From NCBI RefSeq assembly GCF_004664715.2, contig NC_051072.1, forward strand, positions 372,001 through 436,000: DNA of 64,000 nucleotides. Direction: 5' to 3'. Each line of letters starts with the position of its first letter. The stretch's first letter is position 1. Source of the DNA: Peromyscus leucopus. Taxonomy: Eukaryota; Chordata; Mammalia; Rodentia; Cricetidae. The notes below the pieces were generated by a model. The model made no database searches and was not told where the DNA came from. It saw only the letters and a list, made by a program, of their open reading frames with translations. Shown here in pieces: positions 24,681 to 39,201 of this stretch. The position numbers were made by a program, and so were the translations under genes.

Positions 24681-26886
24681 TCTTTTCCAAACTCCCCACT
24701 AGCCTGGCTTACAGGTTGTAACTCCAACCACATTTTAAATAATTATTTTATTAAGGAGACAACACACAATTCCAATGGGAAATTCCTGCTAAAGTTTTAT
24801 CGTGTCTAAATTACAGACTAGCCACCCAGTGGTATCACTGGCAGACTTTCTCTGACATTGACCAGGAAGGAACACAATGAATGACTCTTACTATAGTGGT
24901 AAAATGTATACTGTCACATCCCATCAGTTTGGGTTGGGAGGGCAACCTGCAAATATTTATACATCATTAATCCAAAGGAAGAGTAACAGGGATTATACAT
25001 TTAATTGAATGAGAAAGTTTTCTTCTTCTGGGTTGTTCCAAACTATTTGATGGTAAGGGTCTGCTCAAGCTTCTCTCATACATGATCTTTCCATGCTTGT
25101 GGTGTTATGGTGATTTTTAAGCTTCTATACTAGCCCAAACCTGTGAGCCCAGATCCAAAGAAACATTTCTAACACACGATCAGATCTACCACAGCAACTG
25201 GAACCCCGCAAATGCAGAAGCGCTTAATGTGTGTTCCACATGGAACACAATAGGCCCAGGCCTAGAGACCCTGAATCCACACCACAGGATGAAATGCTCA
25301 TTCCGGCCCACTCCACCTGCCTTTCCACGGAGAACTGCAGTTGATGGAGATGTTTCCCTTTCCAGAAGTCCTGGTGGATGTGCTAATTATGCTTAACCTT
25401 CCCCTTTCCAAAGTCTTATCTCTAGTTTGAGATCTATCTTTAACTCAGAACTAAAGGGTTTCTACTCACAGGTACATCAAGCTGTGACTCAGGCTGCCTA
25501 GCCACCAAGTGCACTCCCCCACCCTGCCAGAATATGGCATGAGCTGTGACAGCTGGGACAGATAAGGGGACCAAAGGAAAAATAGAAGGCAGTTTTATTT
25601 TCACTCATGACCTAGTGACTTACAGGTTTTAAAAGTTCTTAACATTTCAGCTAAACACTTCTAAGAATACAGTTTGAACACATAAACACCCTTTGCTTAG
25701 ATATTACCAGATTTACCCCTTAGTTGATTCATTTCCCAATTAGTTACTTCCCTTTTGGGTTGCAGATGATAGCTAACAATTACTAATCTTTTGTGTGGAT
25801 CTTATTGCCCCTCTTTTTGACCCTGAGGGAATTAAAGCCTGGTGACCTTGCCTTAGCCAGAGCATTGGTATTGCATGGGTATATAACTGTAAACCTCAGA
25901 GACTTGAGTGCAACATTTATTGTAAAAATTAGATGAACTAGAAGGATGAGATGGAAGATGAGGAAAAGCCAGATGAGGAAGAACTAGGTAGGTAAGAATG
26001 AGATGAGAAAGACCAAGATGGGGCAAAACTAAGATGAAGGAATTAATATAGCATTTAGGGAGTACAGCAGATAAATGTAGAGGGAAATCTGGCAAGAAAG
26101 GAGCTAGGCATGAGAGCAGAATAGAAGCGGTATATAGAGAGAATGACTCAGAAGAATAAAGTGAATGGACTAAAGAGTTTTGTGTAAGTAGATTTATTAG
26201 AGGATCCCTCAGATTAATCCACCGCTGATAGCATCTCTTCTGGAGCTCTGGGAGAAGGCTATCCCGGAGCTGGACACCAATAGGTTTTACTAAGCTCTCT
26301 TAAAATCTTCTCCACCAAAGAAATTAGTCCATTACTTTTCAATTCAGCCTAAGGCAGATTCTTAGGACAAGGGCAGAAAGCAGCCACATTCTTTGCCAAA
26401 ATATCACAAGAATGTTCTGTAGCTCAGTTACAAATATTGTTCTTCCCTGAAAGGTTTTGAGTTCGGCCTCCATAGTCCAAAGTCCCAAAATCTTCTACCA
26501 AAAACAGCATGGTCAGACCTATCACATAAATAGCCCAGTCTCTGGTACTAACTTCTGTCTTAATTGCTTTTTTGTTGCTGTATCAAAATATTGAAATCAA
26601 GACAACTTATTAAAAAAATATTCAATTTGGCTTACATTTTCAGAGGTTTAGATTCCATGATGGCAAAACAAAGGAACAGCTGAGAACTCACACCTTGATC
26701 TACAACCATGAGTTCACAATTGAGTCAATGTAATAATGTGGTTTTATAATGAATTGATACACTCAGACTTGAGACATCTGCATGATTCTGATATCTGTAG
26801 TAAGTGTTTCAGTCATACCAAACAACAATATCTTATAAAATACAAGCAATATTTTCATGCCTTGCTAATATCCCAGTTTACCTTTG
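24681..26886. other. LTR-rich or unassigned sequence
   Basis: Includes the purine-rich LTR at 25800 and possibly its internal or flanking viral-type sequence. No frame supported. Confidence 0.45.
25800..26290 (+). mobile_element. Purine-rich LTR-like element, second copy
   Basis: Shares the GATGAGGAAGAACTAG purine region and the 3' block around AATAAAGTGAATGGACTAAA-GAGTTT with the element at 49481-50529. It has a TATATAA near 25879. Borders were not resolved. Confidence 0.6.
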
Positions 26887-27290
26887 GTTGCTGTGTTAAT
26901 ACATGGACCAAAAGCAACTTGGGAGGAAAGGGTTATTTCAACTGACAGGCTACAGTTTCATCATGAGGGAAACCTAGGCAGGAATTCAAGGCAGCAACCT
27001 GAGGACATGAAGTGGAGGCCATGGAGGAATGCTGTTTACTGGCTTTTACCATGGCTTGCTCAGTTTGCTTTCTTATATAGCCCTCGACCACCTGCCCAGG
27101 GTTGGTCCCATTCACAGTGGACTTGACCTTCCCAAATTAGTCATTAATCAAGAAAATGCTCCAAAGACATACTTATAGTCCACTCTGATGGAAACAATTC
27201 CTCAGTTGAGGTCTGCTCTTCTCAGGTGGCTCTAGTTTATGTCACAATGATAAAAAGAAACTCAACAGCACAATTGATTCTTTGTCAACT
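26887..27290 (+). mobile_element. Same rodent repeat family, nearly complete
   Basis: GGACCAAAAGCAACTTGGGA, AACCTAGGCAGGAATTCAAG, then a 3' half ending near TCTAGTTTATGTCACAATGA. A related diverged copy start lies at 26565-26760. Confidence 0.65.
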
Positions 27291-28599
27291 TAACACATTG
27301 CCATTAAAGCATAACCTTTCCTTTGTGGTTTATCCCTAAGATCTCATGTTACTATCATAATATAAAACATAGTATAATTTTAAACGCCTTGTAGTCTTTA
27401 AACAAATTCAAACAATTTAAAAGTCCAAGGTCTCCTTACAAATCTGAAGTCTCTTAACTGTAAAATCAATAAAATCCTTCCTATTAAATTCAAAATAAAT
27501 TCATGCTTTCTTATGTCAAGAGGGAAGAATCAGGATACAATTACAATGAAACCAAAGTCCAGCAGTGTAAATATTCAGTGTCCAGTGTCTAGGATTTGCT
27601 CATGATCTTCTGGATTTGAAGGGCTATACAGCCCCATTCATCCTGCTATGGCATCTGGAAACATAAGCTTGTCCCACAGGCTCAGGCCTACTCCACTCTA
27701 CATATGCTGCTGTCCTTGATGGTCATCCCATGGTGTTGGCATCTCCAATTCTGGAATCTCCAATATAAAACTAATCCAGCCCCTTCAGCAATGGACTTTG
27801 CTGGCTTTTTCAGGAACTACAATGATGCCACATATCACCAAGCCTCAGTTTTTCTACATGAGACTTGTAATCTGGGGATTTCAACTACAATTGAGGGTGC
27901 ATCTTCACCAATAGCCTCTTCACTATGGTCTCACATAGTGCCAAGAATCAACTGCTTTCTATGACCTCTTAAGTCCTGCAGTTTTCTGGGCAACAAAATC
28001 AGCACCACATGGGAGACTTTTACACATTAGCAAGTTTGGATGCCAGCTTGAGATGCAGCCTTGGCCCCATTTAGACTACAGATCCTGGAGGCTGATACTG
28101 AGGAAATAACTTTGCAGAAGATTTTAACTTGATACCTGTCTCTTACAAATCACAGCCCCAGCTAATGAGCATCAATTGACTCAATAACCAAAGATTTTAC
28201 TTCAGTGGTTCTGGTCTTTTTTTTTTTTTTTTTTTTTAAGCTGTTTCTTCAGACCCAGCTCAACAGAAATCACAGATTCATAAATTAAATATACCACACA
28301 GACAGCCCTAAAAACAGTGGAAAAACAGAACTAACAACATTTAATCTGAAGACCTAATTCAAGTTGTTATACTCTTTGCTTTTCTCTGAAACTTTACAAG
28401 CTAGATTTCTATTGTCTGCACCTCTCTCGATGGTCCTATTTTCCAAGCTCCTTTAACATCCCAGTTAGCTGAGTACTTAATGGCCTTTCCAGCTGAAAGC
28501 TCCAACTGTTTCCATAATCCTACCATGGATTACGGAATCCTTTCCAGGAAGGTGGCCAGGTCCATCACAGGAATATCCCATGATCCTAATCTCTGTCCT
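27291..28599. other. No gene recognised; probable LTR/LINE debris
   Basis: Repeat-like, with a T21 run near 28220. No coding signal. Confidence 0.45.
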
Positions 28600-28809
28600 A
28601 GTTTACTTTCTGTGGCTGTGATAAAACACTGACCAAAAGCAACTTGGGGAAGAAAGGGTTACATCACCAAGGGATGTAAGCTCACGGGTTACATCACCAA
28701 GGGAAGTCAAGGCAAGAACTTAAGAAGGAATCTGGAGGTCGGACCTGAAGTACAGACCATAGTATAAACACTATTTACTGGCTTTTCCATGGCCTACTCT
28801 GAACTTTCT

Positions 28810-28900
28810 CTTCCTTCCTTCCTTCCTTCCTTCCTTCCTTCCTTCCTTCCTTCCTTCCTTCCTTCCTTCCTCCCTCCCTCCCTCCCTCCCTCCCTTCCTT
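28810..28900. repeat. (TTCC)n and (TCCC)n microsatellite
   Basis: About 15 TTCC units followed by about 6 TCCC units, inside a split rodent repeat. Confidence 0.96.
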
Positions 28901-28929
28901 TCTTCCTTACTCTCTCTGTTTCTTTTCTT

Positions 28930-29154
28930 AATTATTTTTTAGGTTCATTTATTTTATATATTTGCGTGTTTTGCCTGCATGTATGATGTGCACCAGATGC
29001 ATTCCTGGTGCCTGTGGTAATCAGAAAAACATGTTAGATGCTCTGGAACTGGAGTTATGAATGGTTGGGAGCCACATGTATGTGCTGGGAACTGAACTTG
29101 GATCCTCTGCAAGAACAAAGTGATGATAACCACTGAGTCATCTCTCCAGACCCT
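28930..29154 (-). mobile_element. B2 SINE
   Basis: Antisense B2 (TTTGCCTGCATGTATGATGT to CTGAGTCATCTCTCCAGACC), inserted with a CCTT microsatellite into a longer rodent repeat. Confidence 0.88.
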
Positions 29155-29358
29155 CAGCTTGCATTCTTATACAATCCAGGGACCACATTCTTAGGGGTGG
29201 CACCACCCCCTGGGAAAGAGGCCCTCCAACATCAATCATTAATCAAGAAAATACTCCCAAAACATGCCCACAGGCTGGCAGGCAATTCTCCAATATAGGT
29301 TCCTTCTTCCCAGGTATCTCTAGTTTGTGTCAAGTTAACATAAACTAACCAACATAGC

Positions 29359-29879
29359 CAAAACAATTCACAGGGTTTGTCTCCAATAACATCCATATAT
29401 TTCTTTATATGTAAGTGATTGGGTAAGGATTGTTACACTATTTACACAGTGATTTCTACTACAACAAATTTTCTCTTTTCAAGTTTATATATTTGAAAAT
29501 TATCTTCCTATGTGTAGTGTCTGTGAATTCACTCAGAGTTAATGAAGATCTGGCTTCACTTAAAGGTAGCCACATTGTATTGGGAAGGGTTTCTCAACAA
29601 TACTTCTGTTGATTGTGTTGTGAAGAATAAAGGATTTCTTGTGTTATTTGAATTTGTAGGATTTCTCTCATATGTGCATTTTTGATCATGTGTATAAAAT
29701 ATTATTCAACAGTTGAGACTCCTTTCTTTGCTTTTACAAGATCTCTCCAGTACTAAATTGATGGTGATGAAGAAGGGTTGAATTATTAGTAAATTCCTTG
29801 CAATTCTATCGTTTTGAATTATTCTTATTGTATTGAGTTATAGGTAAACATTATTGAAGGCTTTGCAACAGTGTTTGCA
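29359..29879 (-). other. 3' flank of left KRAB gene
   Basis: Probable 3' UTR and downstream sequence. No canonical minus-strand poly(A) signal could be fixed. Confidence 0.45.
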
Positions 29880-31178
<1,299 letters not shown>

Positions 31179-31827
31179 TCACTAAAAGCATGTCACTACA
31201 CTTTAAATGTAAAATGCTTAGTTTTAATATGCATACTTTTCACTCATAGTTACACATTTAAATGTAATTAAGAATCACATAAAAAAGAGTAGGAATCATT
31301 CAAATCACACAAATGGGAAACTATAGGCATTCAAACACCTATAATCTTTCAACATGATTTGAAAAATGTGGTAAGTGAAAACCACCTCAACTACCACTGG
31401 ATTGTGAATATGAAGCCGATGAAGAAAAAACAAATAATGGAAAACTATTACACCTAAACAGCTGAGCCAGACATGACCTCTGTAATGAGGGCGTTATGCT
31501 AAAGGAAATACACCCACTCTATGAGGTCAGCTGACTGTGTTACTGGTCTTAAATAGAAACTCACAGTAGAAAAGCTTGTGAGACTGGCAGTTAAGTGGTA
31601 ACTGTAACACACTGGGTAGCTGAACACCCTGGCAACAATACAACGTTTCTTATGTGTCTAGTGTGTCAGCTCTCAAAGCTATAAAGCTGTATACAGATGC
31701 TACATAGAACATAACACTACAAAACAACATACTTGAAATATGTAAGACAATGTTATGTTTTAAACACAATTCCTAGAAACACTCACTTAACAGGATACAA
31801 CAACCGTTAAATAAACAATGAAGTGAG

Positions 31828-31953
31828 AGTCAGGTGTGGTGATCATGCCTTTGTTCTCAGCGGGCAGACAGATCTTTGAGTTCGAGGCCAGCCTTGTCTA
31901 CTGAGTGAGTTCCAGGACAGCCAAAGCAACACAGAGAAACCCTGCCTTGAAAA

Positions 31954-31955
<2 letters not shown>
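31828..31955 (+). mobile_element. B1 SINE with CA-repeat tail
   Basis: Sense B1 (GTCAGGTGTGGTGATCATGC to GAAACCCTGCCTTGAAA), diverged, with its tail expanded into (CA)n at 31956-31999. Confidence 0.85.
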
Positions 31956-31994
<39 letters not shown>

Positions 31995-31999
31995 ACACA
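31956..31999. repeat. (CA)n microsatellite
   Basis: Grown from the tail of the B1 at 31828. Confidence 0.95.
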
Positions 32000-32142
32000 T
32001 GAACGAGTTGATGAAACAAGCATGATATGAAAACAAGAGTAATATTTTTACTGGTAAGTGAAAACATATGACTTTGTTTTCAATAGGCATGGTTTAAAGA
32101 TATTTTCAATTTTATACAATGCATTAAAGAATACAATATCAA

Positions 32143-32320
32143 GCTGGGCGGTGGTGGCGCACGCCTTTAATCCCAGCATTCGGGAGGCAGTGGCAGGGGG
32201 AATCTCTGTGAGTTTGAGGCCAGCCTGGGCTACAGAGTGAGTTCCAGGAAAGGCGCAAAGATACACAGAGAAACCCTGTCTTGAAAAACAAAAACAAAAA
32301 CAAAAAACAAAAAAAAATCA
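32143..32320 (+). mobile_element. B1 SINE
   Basis: Sense B1 (GCTGGGCGGTGGTGGCGCAC start, AAACAAAAAC tail), a well-preserved copy between the finger exon and KRAB-B of the left gene. Confidence 0.92.
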
Positions 32321-32694
32321 AATAATGCTTTTTATAAAAATAAATAGAGTACATCTAAGTACATTATTACATGTGAAGCAATCTAAATAAAAAATAAAAT
32401 AAAACACAGAAAATAGAACTGTAAACTGTAAAATAAGAAAAAGGAAAATTTGGGCTCATGAATTGCTGAAAGACTGTGGAAGAGGTGTTCACCAAAACCA
32501 CTCTAGGAGTTTGCAGTTTTCAAATACCCACATATCCGCAAAAGGCACACACTTTAAAATCACTGACACTGACTATACGGCAGCAAACAAAACTGCGAGA
32601 ATAAATTACAGGAGCAGCAAAATGCCCCCGCAGCTCAGCATGGCCACCTGTGGTCCATTCCGCAACCTACTTGAGAAAATCAACTCCCTTCAAA

Positions 32695-32790
32695 TCTTTA
32701 AACTTTTTATTTTCCCCCTCCAATCCTTGTCATGTCCCCTTCCCCAATTCCTCCCATGCCTCCCGTCTTAAAGTGATGACCTCTTTTTGA
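32695..32790 (-). mobile_element. L1 3' UTR fragment, antisense
   Basis: Pyrimidine-rich block (CTTTTTATTTTCCCCCTCCA, then CCATGCCTCCCG) of the type seen in the L1 3' UTR. Short and uncertain. Confidence 0.45.
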
Positions 32791-33039
32791 TTATACTGCT
32801 CACGTACAGAAACTGGCATAAATATGTAACCATAATTGCTCACGTATAAATATATAACTATAAGAACTCACAAAGAGCTCTATTTTGACTAATGACTTTG
32901 TAAATGAAATTTGCAAATCATATTTGTGGTGTTACTGCGTTACAAAGGCATTCCGCATAGATTTAGCAATGTGTGTGAGTTTTCTGAGCTGTAGAAAGCT
33001 ATGTTATAATCTAGACCTTAACATGCAAAATGGTCTTTA

Positions 33040-33228
33040 GGACTGGGGAGACGACTCAGCATTAAAAATGCCTGTCACACAAGCATGAAGACTAGGGCTT
33101 GGATCCCTTTGTAAATGCAAGGTGAACATGGTCACCAGCTTGTAAATTCAACCATGGAATAAGGTAGAAGAACTGTTAAGGAACATCCGAACACATGCAA
33201 ACATACACACACTTCAAGTACCACACAG
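33040..33228 (+). mobile_element. Old B2 SINE
   Basis: Diverged sense B2 head (GGACTGGGGAGACGACTCAG) and body, between finger exon and KRAB-B of the left gene. Confidence 0.75.
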
Positions 33229-33486
33229 ACATTAAGTTAAAAGTAAAGAACTTCGGCAATCATCATAAATCCATGCAGTACTGCGTGAAGTGGTAGAGAA
33301 AGGCTGGGCATGATAAGCATCTAGCAGGAGATGTCCTTTAATGGTAAGTGTAATAACTATAAAATATTCTCCACTAAAACATAACTTCTCCGTGCACGTT
33401 GGAAAGCCATGCTTTTCGCTCATATTTTTGGATGACAATTGTGCATTCTGATTCATTCATTTCTACATACCTGCATGTGCGCCTAC

Positions 33487-33566
33487 TTTTGCATGTCTCT
33501 TCACACTCCACGGCTCTTTTCTTTGTTCCAGAAATGTGACCAAGTATGGCTTAGAGAAAGCAAGAC
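33487..33566 (-). CDS. KRAB-B box exon, left gene
   Basis: Minus-strand reading gives a KRAB-B box beginning LAFSKPYLVTFLEQ and continuing to KRHAK, preceded by a CAG acceptor (33569-33567) and followed by a GTAGGC donor (33486-33481). The box normally follows KRAB-A and strengthens KAP1 recruitment. The exon is 80 bp as bounded by these sites. The paralogous exon at 60254 is 78 bp. The two extra bases near the donor change the exit phase from 1 to 0, which does not match the finger exon. It lies about 480 bp downstream of KRAB-A, as in the right gene (about 505 bp). It could be skipped, spliced at an unseen site, or a decay mark. Confidence 0.72.
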
Positions 33567-33944
33567 CTGTTTGAAAAAGGGAATTAGATGCTTGGCTATT
33601 TTCTCCTGGAAATTAGCATTTGAACTCCAGTATTATGCATCAAAAGAAAGAGACAATAAAAGATTGCAGGAAATGCTATCTTTAAACATTTCCTGAAAGA
33701 CAGGGCACTAAGGAGTAATTTACCATCTGCAGATTCTGACCTTCATTACAAGGAAAAGTATCAAGGCTGGAGGGTGGGGCATTTTCTTTAACACATGGAC
33801 TATGTGCCTCATGACACTGAGCTTCTAACATTGCTACTACAGTGAAGGACATATACTTCCAAAAACAAGTTAAAAACACAGGAAAAATACAATAAAATGT
33901 TTCTCAGTTCCATCACATTCCATTTTTTTTCTTTAAAGCAGTCA

Positions 33945-35064
<1,120 letters not shown>

Positions 35065-35076
35065 AAGACCATGCAT

Positions 35077-35250
35077 TCTTTTTTTTTTTTTTTTTTTTTT
35101 TTTGGTTTTTCGAGACAGGGTTTCTCTGTGTAGCTTTGTGCCTTTCCTGGAACTCACTTGGTAGTCCAGGCTGGCCTCGAACTCACAGAGATCCGCCTGG
35201 CTCTGCCTCCTGAGTGCTGGGATTAAAGGCGTGCACCACCACCTCCCGGC
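35077..35250 (-). mobile_element. B1 SINE with target-site duplication
   Basis: Antisense full B1 flanked by AAGACCATGCAT (35065-35076 and 35251-35262). It is in intron 1 of the left gene. Confidence 0.93.
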
Positions 35251-36379
35251 AAGACCATGCATCCTTAACTTGGTCAGGATTCCAAAGCCACTTAATATAT
35301 GTCCCCTGGTAGATGGCACCTCGGATGTTGATAATGACAGAGGTGTTGTTTGTGGTAAATAGGCAAGGTTGTTTGTCAAGTTCTGTTTACTTTTTAAAAT
35401 CTTCACCTAAATGATTTTCTATGTGAAGTTAGCATTACTCTGAATGTATAAATGAAATTATACATTTATTCTACAAAGTTGTTAAATATCAATGAGCATT
35501 TGATTCATGCTGTTAACTCATTAACAGTATCTCACCTATAAATATAATAATAATATAGTTTAAACTATTTAGGTGCTTTACTTAGGTGCTTCTTGAATAC
35601 TGAAATTAAAATGAGTTTATTTGTTGAGCCCAGATGCTTTCTTTATTGATTGTTAATTTGGGGTTAACTAGGTATATTTATTTGTCTACTCTCTATATAA
35701 GGCTGTATCCTGTTTTAAAGAACTGCCTCTTTGGGAGTTAGCACTTAACAACATATTTATACATACATACATACATATGAGCTTGGTAGATAAGCAGTGT
35801 TAAACTAAAGGGCTGATCTGTAGAGGCATTCTTCATGAGGCCTGACATCTACCTATACCTCACTATTATGTTACATAAATGAGTTCACTCTAAAAATTGG
35901 AAGAAGTTCATCCAGTTTCACATATTTAGCTTAATCTTTTATGCTAAATATATAATTAACTTTAACTAAATAAATTTATCTAATTCACTTATTGTGCAAG
36001 AGATAAAAGTCTTGTCCTTTGCTCCTTATTATTAAGTCTTTCATAATTATTTTGTGGTAATATTTCTATAGCATAATGAGAGCTGGTTATAGATTCTATA
36101 CTTTAAAGTGTAAATAGATGTTTGGATTCATGTAAAAAGAACTGACGGAAGGTTGATGGGCTAGCAATTTGTTCAAATTGGTTACTAGTTTGAAATACTT
36201 AGGGTACAGGCTGGGTGCTTCAACTAGTCCACGCATAGTTTCTGTCATACTTATTTTGTAGCATGTTATCTCCTCTCAAATATGGTTATCAAAAGATGGG
36301 TCATAACTTACACAGAATATCAGAGGAGAGTGAAGCATGGTAGCTATTGTTTCATTGCCCGGTTTCATTAGATTCTATA

Positions 36380-36516
36380 TTCTACTTTGTGAGGGTGGTT
36401 TCCATGTGTAGCTCTGGCTAGCCTTGAAATCACTATATAGACCATATAGGACTTGAAATCACTTGCCTCTGTCTCCCACATGCTAGAATTACAGGCATGT
36501 GCTACCATGTCCAGCA
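36380..36516 (-). mobile_element. Old B1 SINE
   Basis: Degenerate antisense B1 (GTAGCTCTGGCTAGCCTTGA, then ATTACAGGCATGTGCTACCA). Confidence 0.75.
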
Positions 36517-36784
36517 ATTCCATATTCAGAATTTACTATGAAATCATCATCTTATTTTATATTTCATAAATTTCTACATACACTCTTTCATAGAAAATGT
36601 AGCTCATTGCATCCCCATAATGGCTACACCTTGATCTAATATTTTTAGTTTGTATTTGTGCCTTCTTTTAGACCTTATTAGGGCATGCTGACATTGGTAG
36701 TGTAGATGCTGAATTAACAAGGGGCTGCGGAGGTAACTGGTTACAAAACAGACTCTTCTGGAAACGTATAAAACATTGTCACCG

Positions 36785-37193
36785 TACTGGATGTTTTGTG
36801 TGTCAACTTGACACAAGTTAGAATCATCAGAGGAAGGAGCCTCAGCTGAGGAAATGCCTCCTTGAGATCCAGCTGTGAGGCATTTACTCATTTAGTGATC
36901 AATGAGGCAGGGCCCAACCCATGGTGGTTGGTGCCATCCCTGGGCTAGTGGTCCTGAGTTCTATAAGAAGATGGGCTGAACAAGCCATGGGAAACAAACC
37001 AGAAAGCAGGACCCCTCCATGGACTCTGCATCAGTTCCTGCTTCCAGGATCCTGCCCTGCTTTGAGTTCCTGTCCTGACTTCCTTCAGGGATGAACTGTA
37101 ATGCTGCAATGTAAGCCTAATAAACGCTTTCCTCCCCAGCTTGCTCTTTGGTCATGATGATTCATTGCAGCAATAGAAATCCTAACCAAGACA
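36785..37193 (-). mobile_element. Rodent interspersed repeat, TGTCAAGTTGACA-end family
   Basis: Read on the minus strand it starts TGTCTTGGTTAGGATTTCTA and ends near the palindrome TGTCAAGTTGACA. The same family is seen at 7805, 26887, 28600 and 59235. It is LTR-like in size and ends; the family name is not recognised with confidence. Confidence 0.7.
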
Positions 37194-37327
37194 GCCATGC
37201 TTTCACATTTCTAAACAAAATTTATTGATATAGTGAGTAGTTCTGTTTGGTAATCATTTCTGTTTACAGGCGAATCTACTGGGATATCTGGCTTTTAGCT
37301 ATTGATACTTCATATCATTTAAAATCA

Positions 37328-37494
37328 TTTTTTTTTTTTTTTGGTTTTTTTCCAGACAGGGTTTCTCTGTGTAGCTTTGCGCCTTTTCCTGGAACTCACT
37401 TGGTAGTCCAGGCTGGCCTCGAACTCACAGAGATCCGCCTGGCTCTGCCTCCCGAGTGCTGGGATTAAAGGCGTGCACCACCACCGCCCCGGCT
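37328..37494 (-). mobile_element. B1 SINE with target-site duplication
   Basis: Antisense full B1 flanked by TTAAAATCATT on each side (about 37319 and 37494). Confidence 0.92.
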
Positions 37495-37507
37495 TAAAAT
37501 CATTCTT

Positions 37508-37595
37508 GTGAGCAGGCAGTGGTGACACATGCCTTTAGTCCCAGCACTTGGAAGGCAGGGGCAGATGAATCTGAGTTCAAGGCAAGCCAGACTAG
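37508..37595 (+). mobile_element. B1 SINE 5' fragment
   Basis: B1 5' half (GCAGTGGTGACACATGCCTT to GAGTTCAAGGCAAGCC), then joined to LTR-like sequence. Confidence 0.7.
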
Positions 37596-37599
37596 AAGT

Positions 37600-37862
37600 C
37601 TGAGAAGAGGAAGGGTGGGGTCAGAGAGTCGCCAGCAAACCCAGAAAAGCAAGATGATAATGCTGCACTGAGGAAAGGTACCAAGCTATGTGGGTATACA
37701 TAGATAAGAATTATGGTTAATTTAAGTGTAAGAGTTAGTTAGTAATAAGCCTGAGCTATCGGCTGAGCATTTATAATTAATATAAGCCTGTGTGTGGTAA
37801 TTTGGAAAGCAGCTGTCGGGTATTTGGGAACAGGCAGTCAGGACCAGAAATGTCCTTCTACA
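37600..37862 (-). mobile_element. LTR of 350-bp family, antisense, truncated
   Basis: Antisense match to the same family (GCTGAGCATTTATAATTAAT, then GGGAACAGGCAGTCAGGACC) ending at TTCTACA, the reverse of the TGTAGAA start. Its other end is lost against B1 sequence. Confidence 0.65.
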
Positions 37863-39069
37863 GAAATGTTAGTGAGAAAAATTTAAATGACATGTCAAAT
37901 ACAGTCAATAGAACTTCTTGAAAACATGTGAAAGTGTGGAAAATCACTCCCTGTCAATTACATGGCTTTCTGTCATTTCACTGGTGATAACTCAGCTGAT
38001 AAGAACTATAAAAAGCAGTTAGTGCATTCATAAATTATGCTTTTAAAAAACTTTGTTGATACAGGCCCGGCAGCAGCCGGCAGAGACATACAGGCCCAAC
38101 AGGGGCCCGCAGAGGTAGAGAGGTAGACAGGCACGGCAGTGGAGACAAGCAGACGCAGGTAGGCCCGCGGCGGCAGCCGGCAGAGGTAGACTGGCCTAGC
38201 AGAGGTAGACGGGCCTAGCAGAGGCAGGCAGACACAGCACAGAGGCGGCTGAAACACAGTTGCAATAAAGACCAGAAACAGAGCTATTACCCACTGAAGA
38301 GTTAGTGAAAACAAACTCTTAATCAAAAGCTTGGAACAGGGACGCCTCTAACCCCAACACCCAAGGAAGAAGCTATCTCCATGGGACAGAACCAGAATGA
38401 ATCTCAACACTCCATCTGAGGACAACCCAGGGCCCAGCTGCTGATGCTGCGAAACCCAACAACTTGGAGGTGTTGGTGAGACTACGCCGCTCAGCTGAAA
38501 TCCACCTGGGAGAGAATTCAGATCCCTACAGTTTGAAGTCTGAAGAAACAAGATCAGCCTGAGGAGTTGACGAATGAAACAAAATGTGACCTGGGAAACA
38601 CAGAAGAAGTCGCTGCCCAGCCACCATAACAGACCCAGAATTAAGTAACTTCAATGAGATCACTGCTGCCCAATAGCACCAACCAGAATTCCTACGACTA
38701 AGCTTCTACTGAGAAGGAAGAGAATACCAAAAATACAGGCCAACAAGAAGATAGAAACACATTCCTGAAGAAATCAAAGCAATAGACTTAAGAAGATGAT
38801 AAAGCCCTCAATCATTCGCTCCTAATGAAAAACACAAAGGAATAAAAACTGCCTGAAGCAACAGAAGAAAATAACAGGAAATTAAAAAAATTGGAAGAAA
38901 AATGGAATATCAAAAGCACCTATAAAAATAGACACATGGCTGGGGAAGAAATGGGGCAACTGCTTTTAATCCCTAGCACAGGGAAGAACAGATGAAAACT
39001 GAAACATCTCCTAGCTCTAGAAAAAATCAACATCAATCTCTTCACTTCATCTCTGAGCTTTCTTCTGGA

Positions 39070-39166
39070 AATAGGATCTCGTGTGAAGTTTGAGTGCAGC
39101 CTGGGCTACAAGTGAGCTCCGGAAAGGCGCAAAGCTACACAGAGAAACCCTGTCTCAAAAAAAAAC

Positions 39167-39200
<34 letters not shown>
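39070..39200 (+). mobile_element. B1-like SINE, partial, with long A tail
   Basis: B1 3' half (GCAGCCTGGGCTACAAGTGA to CCCTGTCTC) ending in about 35 A residues. It sits where L1 ORF1 and the ORF2 start should be. Confidence 0.8.

Positions 39201-39201
<1 letters not shown>

Larger units (their letters stand above)
28600..29358 (+). mobile_element. Same rodent repeat family, interrupted
   Basis: 5' part GCTGTGATAAAACACTGACC, 3' part ending TCTAGTTTGTGTCAAGTTAA. A CCTT/CCCT microsatellite and an antisense B2 separate the halves. Confidence 0.68.
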
